Of a DNA stretch of 64,000 bases, positions 1 to 8,710 are shown one piece after another. The translations under genes were made by a program, and so were the position numbers. A model generated the notes under the pieces. That model was not told the origin of the DNA and searched no databases. It saw only the letters and a program-made list of their open reading frames with translations. The stretch comes from Myxococcales bacterium (GTDB lineage: Bacteria; Myxococcota_A; Polyangia; Haliangiales; Haliangiaceae): assembly GCA_028287115.1 (NCBI GenBank), contig JAQBQF010000261.1, positions 62,001 through 126,000 of the forward strand, in the 5' to 3' direction. Positions within the stretch are counted from its first letter, which is position 1, and the number at the start of each line of letters is the position of its first letter.

Positions 1-2697
1 ATCGCGCTTCATCCCGACCAGCTCGCCTACGTCCTCTACACGTCGGGATCGACCGGCCGGCCCAAGGCCGTGCACGTCCGCCACGGCGGCCTCGTGAACT
101 TCCTCACCGCGATGCTCGACGCACCCGGGATGACGGCGCGCGACACGCTGCTCGCGATCACGACGACGTCGTTCGACATCTCGGGGCTCGAGCTGTTCCT
201 GCCGCTGGTCGCCGGCGCGCGCGTGGTCGTCGCGAGCAGCGACGCCGCGCGGGACGGCGCGCAGATCAAGTCGCTGCTCGAAACCAGCGGCGCGACGATG
301 ATGCAGGCGACGCCCGCGGCGTGGCGCATGGTGCTCGACGCGGGCTGGCGCGGTGCGGCCGGGTTCGTCGCGCTGTGCGGCGGCGAGGCGTTGCCTCCCG
401 ATCTCGCGGCCGCTCTGCGCCCGCTCGTCGGCGCGCTGTGGAACCTCTACGGCCCGACCGAGACGACGATCTGGTCGGCGCGCAAGCGCATCGAGCCGGC
501 CCTACCGATCCGGCTCGGCTCGCCGATCGCGAACACGGCGCTCTACGTGCTCGATCCGACCTCGTTCGAGCCGCAGCCGTTCGACGTCCCCGGCGAGCTG
601 TTCATCGCCGGCGACGGCCTCGCGCGCGGCTACGGCCGGGCGATCCTCACCGCGGAACGCTTCCTGCCCGATCCGCATGCCGCCGTGCCCGGCGCGCGCA
701 TGTACCGGACCGGGGATCTCGTACGGCGCCACCACGACGGTGAGCTCGAGTTCCTCGGCCGCGTCGACCACCAGGTCAAGCTGCGCGGCTTCCGGATCGA
801 GCTCGGCGAGATCGAGGCCGTCCTCGGCGATCACTCGAGTGTCGCCGAGGTGGTCGCGGTGATGCGCGACGACGCGCTGGTCGCGTACGTCGTCCCGCTC
901 GGGTCGGTGACCGCCGCCTCGCTGCTGGATGCAGCGCGCGAGCGGTTGCCCGACTACATGATCCCGTCGGCGATCGTCTTCCTCGACGAACTCCCGCTCT
1001 CCCCGAGCGGCAAGATCGATCGGCGGGCGCTGCCGGCACCGGCGTGGCAGTCGACGAGCGAGTACGTCGCACCGCGCACCGAGATCGAGGTCGCGCTCGT
1101 CGCGATCTGGGAGCGCGTGCTCGCGCGGCCGCGGATCGGCATCCGCGACAACTTCTTCGAGCTGGGCGGGCACTCGCTGCTCGCGATCCGGCTGGTCTGG
1201 GAGATCAATCAGGCGTTCGCCGCGACCATCGCGTTGCGCCAGATCTTCTCGGCGCCGACGATCGAGCGGTTCTCCGCGCTGCCCGAGCTCGTGGCCCGCA
1301 ACGGCGACCGCTCCGGCGTCGCGATCGAGGCGACCGGTAAGACATCGGTACCTGCGACGATCATGCAGGTCGCCAATCACGACATCCACCGCGACGATCC
1401 GACCAACCCGTTCGTCCACCTCGCGCTCGGCCTCGAGCTCGTCGGCAGCCTCGACCGCGACGCACTGCATCGCGCGCTGACCGAGCTGATTCGGCGGCAC
1501 GCGAGCCTGCGCACCACGTATCGCGACGTGGAGGGCCGCCTGTACCAGGACATCGCGCCGGCCGCGCCGTTCCCGCTCGCCACCGTCGACCTGTCTGACG
1601 CTGCCGATCAGGACGCCGCGCTCCGGGCGTGCCTGGTCGAGAGCCGGGGGCGGCCATTCGATCTCGTGACCAGTCCGGTGCGCGGCACGCTCGCGATCCT
1701 CGCACCCGACCGTCACGTGCTCGGGCTGGTGATCCATCATGTTTCCGGCGACGGACCGAGCCTCCAGTTCATCATCGATGAGCTCGTGCTGCTTTACCGC
1801 GCGGAGCTTGGGCCCGGGTCGGGGAGTGAATCCCGGCCCCTCCATCTTGGGCCCGGGCGCGCACCGCCGCCGGCGCCGGTGTTGCAGTTCATCGACTTCG
1901 CCGACTTCGTGCTGCGCCACGACGAGTCGCCGCGCGGTCGCGCCGAGCGAGCGTACTGGGCCGACCGGCTCGCCGGTGCGCCATCGGTCGAGGTGCCGTT
2001 CGTCCGCGATCGAGCCGCCGTCGACCGGAGGCGCGATGCCGTGCCGCGCGGCATCGCCTGCTTCGCGATGCACTTCACGTCGAGCTCGGTACCGGCGCAC
2101 GTCCGAGACGGTCTCGTGCGGATCTCGCGCGCGACCGATTCGACGATGATGATGGTCATGCTCGCCGCGTTCGCATCCACGCTGCATTCCCTGACCGGGC
2201 AGACCGACATCTGCATTCAGAGTCCGCTCAGCCATCGGCATCGCCAGCCCTTCGAGCGCACGATCGGCGCGGTCGTCAATCCGCTGATCATGAGACTCGA
2301 TCTCGCCGGGCACCCAAACTTCCTGACCGCGGTCCAGCGGACTCAGAACGTCGTCCTGTCGGCGTACGATCACGGGCTTTCACCGGTGATCGATTGGGCG
2401 TCTCACCGGCTACGACGTATCAACTTCAACTTCAACCAAGGAGGTCTCGACGATGCCGGGGTCGAGTCGATCGCTCCGGGGCTGAGCGTGAGTAGGGTGT
2501 CGATTCCGCTCGAGCACGTCAAGACGCCGTTCGACGTGCACATGTGGCTGTTCGATCGCAGCGACGGGATCGCAGTCTACATGCTGGGCAACAAGGAGCT
2601 CTTCGAGCCGGCCGAGTGCGAACGGCTGCTCGCCCGCTATCTCGAGCAACTCGCCCGCGTGAGCGAGGATCCCACGATCGCGATCGCGTATCCGTGA
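1..2697 (+). CDS. NRPS C-terminal part: adenylation (Gly-type) - carrier - condensation; 5' end cut by window
   Basis: Nonribosomal peptide synthetase, open from the first base, so the N-terminus lies outside the window. Visible adenylation motifs in order are A3 (YTSGSTGRPK), A4 (SFDISGLELF), A5 (NLYGPTETT), A7 (YRTGDL), A8 (GFRIELGEIE) and A10 (SGKIDR). Aligned by eye to GrsA, the ten specificity positions read D-I-L-Q-L-G-L-I-W-K, a code I know for glycine. A carrier domain follows (FFELGGHSLL; phosphopantetheine serine codon at 1174-1176). The last ~440 residues form a condensation domain with intact HHVSGDG, but the usual C1 SxAQ signature is missing. No thioesterase or reductase follows, so the terminal condensation domain may release the product or pass it to a partner in trans. 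The family is certain; the substrate is inferred. Confidence 0.95.
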   Translation: MALHPDQLAYVLYTSGSTGRPKAVHVRHGGLVNFLTAMLDAPGMTARDTLLAITTTSFDISGLELFLPLVAGARVVVASSDAARDGAQIKSLLETSGATMMQATPAAWRMVLDAGWRGAAGFVALCGGEALPPDLAAALRPLVGALWNLYGPTETTIWSARKRIEPALPIRLGSPIANTALYVLDPTSFEPQPFDVPGELFIAGDGLARGYGRAILTAERFLPDPHAAVPGARMYRTGDLVRRHHDGELEFLGRVDHQVKLRGFRIELGEIEAVLGDHSSVAEVVAVMRDDALVAYVVPLGSVTAASLLDAARERLPDYMIPSAIVFLDELPLSPSGKIDRRALPAPAWQSTSEYVAPRTEIEVALVAIWERVLARPRIGIRDNFFELGGHSLLAIRLVWEINQAFAATIALRQIFSAPTIERFSALPELVARNGDRSGVAIEATGKTSVPATIMQVANHDIHRDDPTNPFVHLALGLELVGSLDRDALHRALTELIRRHASLRTTYRDVEGRLYQDIAPAAPFPLATVDLSDAADQDAALRACLVESRGRPFDLVTSPVRGTLAILAPDRHVLGLVIHHVSGDGPSLQFIIDELVLLYRAELGPGSGSESRPLHLGPGRAPPPAPVLQFIDFADFVLRHDESPRGRAERAYWADRLAGAPSVEVPFVRDRAAVDRRRDAVPRGIACFAMHFTSSSVPAHVRDGLVRISRATDSTMMMVMLAAFASTLHSLTGQTDICIQSPLSHRHRQPFERTIGAVVNPLIMRLDLAGHPNFLTAVQRTQNVVLSAYDHGLSPVIDWASHRLRRINFNFNQGGLDDAGVESIAPGLSVSRVSIPLEHVKTPFDVHMWLFDRSDGIAVYMLGNKELFEPAECERLLARYLEQLARVSEDPTIAIAYP

Positions 2698-4088
2698 GCA
2701 CCGACGAAACATCGGGGGATCGCGAGAGCACCGGCAACACCGGCGCTGCCGGCGGACGACATGGTCGCGCGGCGATCCTCGAAGCGCCGCTGGCGGGGAC
2801 GCTGTTGCGGATGACGTGGCCCATGACCGTGACGGCACTCATCAGCTCGTGGCAGGGTCTGATCGCGATCTTCTGGGTCGGCCGGATGATCGGTACGTTC
2901 GGGCTGACGACAATCGCGATCTGGGATCCGGTGTTCGTGATCCTCGGCCTGCTCAGCGCGTCGGCGCACATCGGCGTTCAGGTGCTCACGGCGCGCGCGA
3001 CCGGACGAGGGGATGGTCAGGCGATCCCGGTGATCGTGAACGGTATGTACCTCGGGCTCGCGTGGGCGGTTGTCGTCGCCGTCGTCGGGCTGTCGCAGCT
3101 CGGCCCGATCACGCACGCGCTCGCCGGTAACACCGATGTCGCGACCGGCCTGCGTAGCTTTCTTGTCCCGTGGCTGCTGTTCTATCCGGTGCCGGTGATC
3201 AGTGGGATCGCGATCTTCGCCGTCGACGCCACGGGGTGGACGCGCTTCGGCCTGATCCAGACGACGATCTCGATCGTCTTCGTGGCGGTGCTGATGCCGG
3301 TGTTCGTCGGCGCCTTCGATCTCGGACTCGCCGGTGTCGCCATCTCGGACGGCTGCTCCGACACGCTGCTGCTCCTCCTCACCTGCGCCGCTCTCTACAA
3401 GTTCCGCAACGGCCTCGGGCTCGGTGACTGGAGCCGCCGTAACTTGCGCGTCGACTTCCGTCTGTGGTGGCAGGTCGCGCGCGTCGGCGTGCTGTACCAG
3501 GCCGCGCGCGCGATGGACTTCGTCGCCCAGGCGGTGATGGTGCGCATCATCATCGGAGCCGGCCGTGACGCGGACGTCGCGGCGTACGGCCTCACGCTCC
3601 ACCTGATCACGATGCCGACGGGAGCGATCAGCTGCTTCGGCGTGGCCGCGAGCATCGTGATCGGCCAGAACGTCGGCGCCGGCAAACCCGCGCGTGCGAA
3701 GGCGACGTTGCGCCTCGCGGTGAAGTGGCTGGCGCTCGCCGGAGGCGGCTTGATCGCGATCGCGAGCTTCCCGGAGCCGCTGCTCCGGCTGTTCACGGAC
3801 GACGCGCACGTGATCGCCCGCGCGACCGCGACGATCGGCGTGCTGCGCTGGACGATCCCCGCGGCGCTGGTGAGCGGCGCCCTGCTGCGCGCGTACACGG
3901 CGATCTCGTCGAATCGCCTCTCCAGCATGGTCTCGATCTTTTGCTCGGCCGGCGCCATCGTCGTGGCTTCGGTGTTGCCGGGGACGCCGCTCGAACGCGT
4001 CGGGACCGCGTTGATCGCGAGCCAATATCTGCGGCTTCTCGGGCTCGCGCTCCTCTACCGGCGCTCGTTCGCGAGCGTGGTCGGCTGA
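2694..4088 (+). CDS. MATE-family efflux transporter
   Basis: Multidrug and toxic compound extrusion family inner-membrane antiporter of about 464 residues, the normal size, with about twelve hydrophobic segments. The reading frame extends upstream inside the NRPS gene. I chose GTG at 2694 because it overlaps the NRPS stop (GTGA), a classic sign of translational coupling, and because the residues before it are only the NRPS read out of frame. The N-terminus starts with a polar stretch of about 30 residues, then helices beginning near TLLRMTWPM. Coupling to an NRPS makes export of, or self-protection against, the peptide product the likely role (inference). A possible relic of a second MATE C-terminus lies near 10457-10604. 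Confidence 0.93.
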   Translation: MSTDETSGDRESTGNTGAAGGRHGRAAILEAPLAGTLLRMTWPMTVTALISSWQGLIAIFWVGRMIGTFGLTTIAIWDPVFVILGLLSASAHIGVQVLTARATGRGDGQAIPVIVNGMYLGLAWAVVVAVVGLSQLGPITHALAGNTDVATGLRSFLVPWLLFYPVPVISGIAIFAVDATGWTRFGLIQTTISIVFVAVLMPVFVGAFDLGLAGVAISDGCSDTLLLLLTCAALYKFRNGLGLGDWSRRNLRVDFRLWWQVARVGVLYQAARAMDFVAQAVMVRIIIGAGRDADVAAYGLTLHLITMPTGAISCFGVAASIVIGQNVGAGKPARAKATLRLAVKWLALAGGGLIAIASFPEPLLRLFTDDAHVIARATATIGVLRWTIPAALVSGALLRAYTAISSNRLSSMVSIFCSAGAIVVASVLPGTPLERVGTALIASQYLRLLGLALLYRRSFASVVG

Positions 4089-4127
4089 TCGCCATTTCCG
4101 CGCCGCCGAGGTGTAGAGTAGAGGCTA

Positions 4128-5147
4128 GTGGCGACGAGCTCTGACTTCGTATTCCCCGATCCGGGGGTCCCGAAGATCCCGATCGAACGACTCGACGACA
4201 TCAACTCGGACAAGGCCGCACGCTACGTCGCCGAGCACCGGCCGTTCGTGGTGCGGGTCGACTGGCCCGCGCTCCAGTGGGGGCCCGACTACTTACGTGC
4301 GACCGCCGGCACCGTTCCGATCCGGACGTGGAAGAAGACCGGCGAAGAAGTCGAGATGCCGCTGTCCGAGTTCCTGACGCTTGTCGAGGACCCGGTCACC
4401 CACAAGCGCGACTACGTCGTGCACAACTATCCCGTGATCAAGCTGTGGGACTGGTGGGGAAAGAAGCGCGAGTACGAGCAGCTGCTTCGCGATGTGCCGT
4501 TACCGGGATTCATCAACCCGGACCGCATCTCCGGCATGAACGTGTGGGTCCGCAACACCGGCTGGTTCGACAACAAGAGCCACTGCGAGTCCAACGCCGC
4601 CGCGGCGATCAACCTCCAGGTCCGCGGCAAGAAGCACGTGTGGCTATTCCCACCGGAGGATGCGCACCTGCTCGGCGTGGAGGTGCCGCGCGAATCGTTG
4701 ATGGAACCGGCGTACTTCGCGAACGTGCAGACCGTGTTCCGGCCATCTCCCGAGCACCCCGAGTTCGCGAACGTGCGGTGTTACGAGACGGTGCTCGAGC
4801 CCGGCGATGCGATCCACATCCCGACGTTCTGGTACCACTGGTTCGTTCATTACAACGTGTTTCAGATGAACCTGAACTGCTGGTTCAGCACCGACACGAT
4901 CCAGATGAGTCCCGTCGCTGGGGACTGGGCGTACATGAACGCGCTGTCGATCGCGCTCGGTGACCTCGGTAACCTGCGCGAGCGCTTCGCACAACTGCCG
5001 GTCGAGACGCAGGATCTCCTGACCAAGATCTCCCATTTGCTCGTTGGCGATCCGCGGTGCACGGACTCGATGATGTACCGCCGGCTATTCGCGGCGCGTG
5101 AGAAACAGGTGCTCGACCCGTCGATGTTCACGAAGAAGAAGACATGA
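4128..5147 (+). CDS. Cupin-8/JmjC-like putative Fe(II)/2-oxoglutarate oxygenase (copy A)
   Basis: Cupin-like (cupin_8, JmjC-fold) protein of 339 residues starting at GTG 4128, with a GAGG just upstream. The fold signatures are QVRGKKHVWLF and, later, LEPGDAIHIPTFWYHWF. The putative iron triad is H152-x-E154 (in SHCESN) and H237 (in WYHWF), the HxE...H variant. JmjC-like members of this fold hydroxylate peptides, proteins or small molecules with iron, O2 and 2-oxoglutarate. Given the adjacent NRPS and exporter, tailoring of the peptide is the likely job (inference). It shares the RGKK/AGKK-xxWLF and PxFWxHWFVH blocks with copy B, which abuts it tail to tail with no base between the stop codons. 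The exact reaction is unknown. Confidence 0.87.
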   Translation: MATSSDFVFPDPGVPKIPIERLDDINSDKAARYVAEHRPFVVRVDWPALQWGPDYLRATAGTVPIRTWKKTGEEVEMPLSEFLTLVEDPVTHKRDYVVHNYPVIKLWDWWGKKREYEQLLRDVPLPGFINPDRISGMNVWVRNTGWFDNKSHCESNAAAAINLQVRGKKHVWLFPPEDAHLLGVEVPRESLMEPAYFANVQTVFRPSPEHPEFANVRCYETVLEPGDAIHIPTFWYHWFVHYNVFQMNLNCWFSTDTIQMSPVAGDWAYMNALSIALGDLGNLRERFAQLPVETQDLLTKISHLLVGDPRCTDSMMYRRLFAAREKQVLDPSMFTKKKT

Positions 5148-6161
5148 TCACTTGACCGGTGGGGTGTAGGCGGTGGTGTCGACGCCTTGCCCACCCGCGC
5201 GAAACCGCTCGAGGGTCATCGCGCGACCGTCGACGATCAGCGGATCGTTGATGAGGTGTCGCTCGATGCGGACGAGCAGCGCCTGGACCTCCTCCGGGAG
5301 CGCCGTGAACTTCTTGTCGAGCCCTTCGAACCCGCCGAGCGCCTTCGCAAGACCATTCACGTACGCCCAGCTCGCCGAGAGCCGGTTGAGCTCGAACGAC
5401 GGGGGATCCCAATCGAGGCGGAGGTTCATCTGGAAGTCGTGTTGGTGGACGAACCAGTGAAACCAGAACTCCGGCCAGTGCACGATGTCGCCCGGCTCGA
5501 GCGCGATCTCGTAGCATGTCGCGTTCGCGATCTCGGGATAGCGATCGGGGCTAGCGCAGGCATCCGCCATGTTCGAGATGTACGGTGCGACGTGCGGGTA
5601 CGGTTCGACCCCGAGATACGGCGCCTGATCGGGCGCGAAGAGCCACAAGGTCTTCTTGCCCGCGATCTGGATGTAGAGGGCCGGCCGCACGTTGTCCTCG
5701 TAATGACACGGCGTATCGTAGAACGCGCCCGCGGCATTCGCGCGCGAGTTCCGGATCATGATGCCTCCTCCCCAGCTCTTCGTGACGTAGGACGGCAGCA
5801 CGAAATCGTCGAGCAGCACCGCGTACTGCGGGTCGTGTACCGCGATCGGCGGGCCTACGAAGCCGGCGGGCATGTGCTTCGACTTCCAGCCCGGATCGTG
5901 TTCAAGCCAGCTCAGAAACTCGGCGGTCGTCACCGTGATGTGCTCGTGGTCGGCGACGCGAATGAACTCGCGCTTCACGTGTCCCACACGCTGTTTCAAG
6001 TAGGGCAGGCTCCAGTCGCGCAACTTCCAATCCTTGACCTTGCACCGGAACGCCACGCGTTGTCGGATCAGCTCGCGTGCCTCTGGGCCGTCGACGTTCT
6101 CGACCTCGGGCAGCGACAGCTTGCGGGCTGGATTCGTCGGAAACGTCGCGTTCATGCCCAT
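5148..6161 (-). CDS. Cupin-8/JmjC-like putative Fe(II)/2-oxoglutarate oxygenase (copy B)
   Basis: Protein of 337 residues, clearly paralogous to copy A. It has the core block QIAGKKTLWLF, the GDIVHWPEFWFHWFVH block and then FQMNL. The putative metal triad is H153-x-E155 (CHYED) and H235. It is transcribed toward copy A, and the two stop codons are directly adjacent (TGA at 5145-5147, then reverse TGA at 5148-5150). Its start faces copy C across a 272-base divergent region that carries a perfect palindrome at 6377-6401. The family assignment is secure from the motifs. A role as an NRPS-tailoring hydroxylase is inferred from position only. Confidence 0.87.
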   Translation of the reverse strand: MGMNATFPTNPARKLSLPEVENVDGPEARELIRQRVAFRCKVKDWKLRDWSLPYLKQRVGHVKREFIRVADHEHITVTTAEFLSWLEHDPGWKSKHMPAGFVGPPIAVHDPQYAVLLDDFVLPSYVTKSWGGGIMIRNSRANAAGAFYDTPCHYEDNVRPALYIQIAGKKTLWLFAPDQAPYLGVEPYPHVAPYISNMADACASPDRYPEIANATCYEIALEPGDIVHWPEFWFHWFVHQHDFQMNLRLDWDPPSFELNRLSASWAYVNGLAKALGGFEGLDKKFTALPEEVQALLVRIERHLINDPLIVDGRAMTLERFRAGGQGVDTTAYTPPVK

Positions 6162-6433
6162 TCTTCGACGCTACCGCGCGCTGCGCGAACAAGTCAACGC
6201 GATGGTATCGTCGAGGAATCACGCCCGAGACCGAGCGAATTTCTCCGTGCTCGGCATCCGCTGGCGTTCGAGCCGCGACGCGCCGGCGCAGTGCTCGTCG
6301 AAGGCACGACCGACGCGACGTCGCATCATCGTGCTCGCGGTGTGGCGTTCGATCTGATCGCGAATGTCTGGGTCCAGAACCTGTCACCGGGTGACAGGTT
6401 CCTACATCGCGACCCGCACGCCTTCACGATACG
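6162..6433. promoter_or_regulatory. Divergent intergenic region between cupin copies B and C
   Basis: 272 bases between two divergently transcribed start codons, so promoters for both directions must lie here or overlap the genes. The only structure I can see is the near-perfect 25-base palindrome at 6377-6401. I do not recognise convincing -35/-10 boxes, and the small open frames here do not resemble proteins. Confidence 0.5.
6377..6401. repeat. Perfect 12-bp inverted repeat with 1-base centre
   Basis: GAACCTGTCACC and GGTGACAGGTTC are exact reverse complements separated by one G. The element ends 32 bases before the ATG of cupin copy C. It could be a regulator-binding operator, a stem-loop in the leader, or a stray REP-type palindrome of the sort mobilised by IS200-like TnpA-REP transposases. 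The window holds no second copy that I noticed, so copy number elsewhere in the genome would decide. Confidence 0.6.
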
Positions 6434-7516
6434 ATGTGGTCGGTGCCCGCGATCGATCGTATCCCGCCGTGCTCGCCGCAGTTCCTGCTCGACAACTACG
6501 TCATCCCGCAGAAGCCCGTGATCATCACCGGGATGTTATCGCACCTGCCGTTTCACGGCTCGTTCGACCAGGTGATGGAGCGGTTCACCGAGATCCAGTT
6601 CGAGCACAAAGGCGCCGGCCACTACCACACGATGGAGGAGCGCAACCTCGGCGAGTGGCTCGCACGGTATCGCGCTGGCGAGCCGGTCAAGGACGGCAAG
6701 GAAGTGTGGATCCCGAAGCTCGGCGCGCAGTGCGCACCCGAGTTGATGGCCGGCCTCCACACCGCGATCGATCGCCGTTCGATCGAGCTGATGGGCGGAC
6801 ATCGCTGCTTCTTTGCGGCGCCCGGTGGCATCACCGATCTGCACTGCGATGGCTGGACGATCGGCAGCCTCCAGTATCACGTCGCCGGTCGCAAGGAGTG
6901 GTTCCTCGCACCACCGCAGGCGAGCGCCGCGCTCGGGCCGATCGGTTACGGCTATCTGGTGCGCCCGTTCCACATGCCGCCGGCGCAGCGCGCACAACTC
7001 GCCGAGCAGGTCGACGGTTACTGGTTTACCGTCGAGCCGGGCGAGACGTTGTTCTGGCCGCAGCAGTGGGTGCACGGCTGCTTCTATCCCGAGCCGAGCT
7101 TCGCGATCGTCGACCAGTTCGGGACGACACCGTACTCGCTGTTCCTCGCGCGCGAGGTACCGCGTTGCTTCCTGCGCCACTGCGTGCAGCAGAAGCTGAC
7201 GATCTACGCGACCGAACGCGACTATCTGCCAGAGTTCCTGCAACTCCACGCGGCGACCAAGCAGACCTACGGATCGCCACTCGAGCGCTTCCTGGCGATC
7301 GAGCGCGTGTTGCGCGGGCTCTACGATCGGCTGTTCCCCGAGCTGCCGATCGAGAAGCAGCCGTTCGACTTCGAAGCGGTGAGGTCGCTCGAGGAAGACG
7401 AAGGCGTTCGCTGGTTGGCGTCCCAGGCGAACCGCGATCAGAACTGGGACAAGATCACGAACGCGTTGCCGCGCTACGACTGGTGGCAGGCCGATGCGTC
7501 GAGCGCGACCGCCTGA
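6434..7516 (+). CDS. Cupin-8/JmjC-like putative Fe(II)/2-oxoglutarate oxygenase (copy C)
   Basis: Protein of 360 residues from ATG 6434. It belongs to the same fold as copies A and B but a different subgroup. The core reads LHCDGWTIG...VAGRKEWFLAPPQASAALGP, and the distal block is VEPGETLFWPQQWVHG. The putative iron ligands are H137, D139 and H214, the standard HxD...H facial triad. It is followed by copy D with a one-base stop/start overlap (TGATG), so the two are almost certainly co-translated. The PPQASAALGP stretch is shared word for word with D, pointing to tandem duplication. The substrate is unknown; NRPS-product tailoring is inferred. Confidence 0.88.
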   Translation: MWSVPAIDRIPPCSPQFLLDNYVIPQKPVIITGMLSHLPFHGSFDQVMERFTEIQFEHKGAGHYHTMEERNLGEWLARYRAGEPVKDGKEVWIPKLGAQCAPELMAGLHTAIDRRSIELMGGHRCFFAAPGGITDLHCDGWTIGSLQYHVAGRKEWFLAPPQASAALGPIGYGYLVRPFHMPPAQRAQLAEQVDGYWFTVEPGETLFWPQQWVHGCFYPEPSFAIVDQFGTTPYSLFLAREVPRCFLRHCVQQKLTIYATERDYLPEFLQLHAATKQTYGSPLERFLAIERVLRGLYDRLFPELPIEKQPFDFEAVRSLEEDEGVRWLASQANRDQNWDKITNALPRYDWWQADASSATA

Positions 7517-8658
7517 TGCCGGCGATCGAACGGATCGCGGCACCGGCATCCGATACGTTCTGGCGCGACTACGTCGTGCCACGCCGACCGGTGATCCTCA
7601 CGGATCTGATCGCAGGCTTCCCGCACACGACCGTCGAGTCGATCGTCGGCGCGTTCGCGGATCACGAGCTATCCGACGCGAGCGGGGCGGGGCTGGTCAC
7701 GCTCGGCGCGTGGTGGGCCACGGTGCAGCGCTCGCTCGCGCGCGATGCCTCGGCGACCGCCGAGCTCGGCCGGCTCGAGCACGCGCTCGCGCAGGGCGGC
7801 TACTCGTCGCGCCACACCTCGACGGACATTCGCGTGCCCGCGAGCTTCTTCGACCAGGCGGACAAGTTTCGCGACACCCACGCCGCGTTGCGCACGCCGC
7901 TCGATCGCGCGATGCACGAGCGTGGGCTCGGCGCGGGCGGTTCGAACACGGTGATGCTGTTCCTCGGCCATCCCGGGGTCACCACGCCGTGTCACGTCGA
8001 CGGCTGGGTCGCGCAGACGTTCAACACCCAGCTCGCCGGCAACAAGGAATGGTTCCTGGTTCCGCCGCAGGCGAGTGCCGCGCTCGGACCGTGCGGGTTC
8101 ACCTATCTCGTCGATCCGATGCGGATGCCCGCCGATGATCGCGCCGCGCTTGCCGAGTCGCTCGGCGGCTACTCGTTCGTCGTCGCGCCCGGCGAGACGC
8201 TGTATTTCCCGCACCAGTGGCTGCACGGCACCGCGTACCCCGAGCCGAGCTTCTCGTTCGTGCAGCACTTCGGCCGCGACCTGTACTCGATGTTCGTGTC
8301 GCGCGAGGTCCATCGCGGGTTCTTCCGTCACGCGGTGATGCAGACGCTGTATCCGGCGGCCGTCGTCGAGCAGCGCTACCGCGCGGAGTTCACCGAGCTC
8401 CACGATGCCTGCAAGCGCGACTACGCCGACGCCCGCGCGCGCTATCTCGCGATCGAAGGCGTGCTGCGCTCGTTGTTCGAGCGGTTCTATCCGGACATTC
8501 GCATCGCCGACCTGCCGTTTGATCTCGAAGCGATCAAGGATCTCGAAGAGGCCAAGGGCATCGCGACCTACGCCGCCGATGGCCCCGTGACCTATGCGCG
8601 CAAGGGCTGGACGACCGTGACCGGCAAGCCGTTGTTCGACTGGTGGCTCACGGCGTGA
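7516..8658 (+). CDS. Cupin-8/JmjC-like putative Fe(II)/2-oxoglutarate oxygenase (copy D)
   Basis: Protein of 380 residues. The open frame runs far upstream through copy C in another frame, but the real start is ATG 7516, overlapping copy C's stop by one base. The putative metal triad is H160-x-D162 (CHVDGW) and H237 (QWLHG), with the shared block KEWFLVPPQASAALGP. C and D align along most of their length (for example the PEPSF block after the distal His), so they are tandem paralogs. D has an extra segment of about 25 residues before the core. Retained triads in both copies argue that both are active enzymes rather than one being decaying. Confidence 0.87.
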   Translation: MPAIERIAAPASDTFWRDYVVPRRPVILTDLIAGFPHTTVESIVGAFADHELSDASGAGLVTLGAWWATVQRSLARDASATAELGRLEHALAQGGYSSRHTSTDIRVPASFFDQADKFRDTHAALRTPLDRAMHERGLGAGGSNTVMLFLGHPGVTTPCHVDGWVAQTFNTQLAGNKEWFLVPPQASAALGPCGFTYLVDPMRMPADDRAALAESLGGYSFVVAPGETLYFPHQWLHGTAYPEPSFSFVQHFGRDLYSMFVSREVHRGFFRHAVMQTLYPAAVVEQRYRAEFTELHDACKRDYADARARYLAIEGVLRSLFERFYPDIRIADLPFDLEAIKDLEEAKGIATYAADGPVTYARKGWTTVTGKPLFDWWLTA

Positions 8659-8710
8659 TCTTGTAGCTCGACGAAGGTCACCGAACGGACGCTGTTCGAC
8701 GGGCCCGAGC

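Noticed and set aside
502-2373. Long minus-strand open frame opposite the NRPS
   Set aside because: Composition is Arg/Asp/Gln-heavy and featureless, while the plus strand shows ordered NRPS motifs.
6364-7515. Upstream extension of the cupin copy D frame
   Set aside because: This part is copy C read in another frame; the cupin copy D protein starts naturally at the overlapping ATG 7516.
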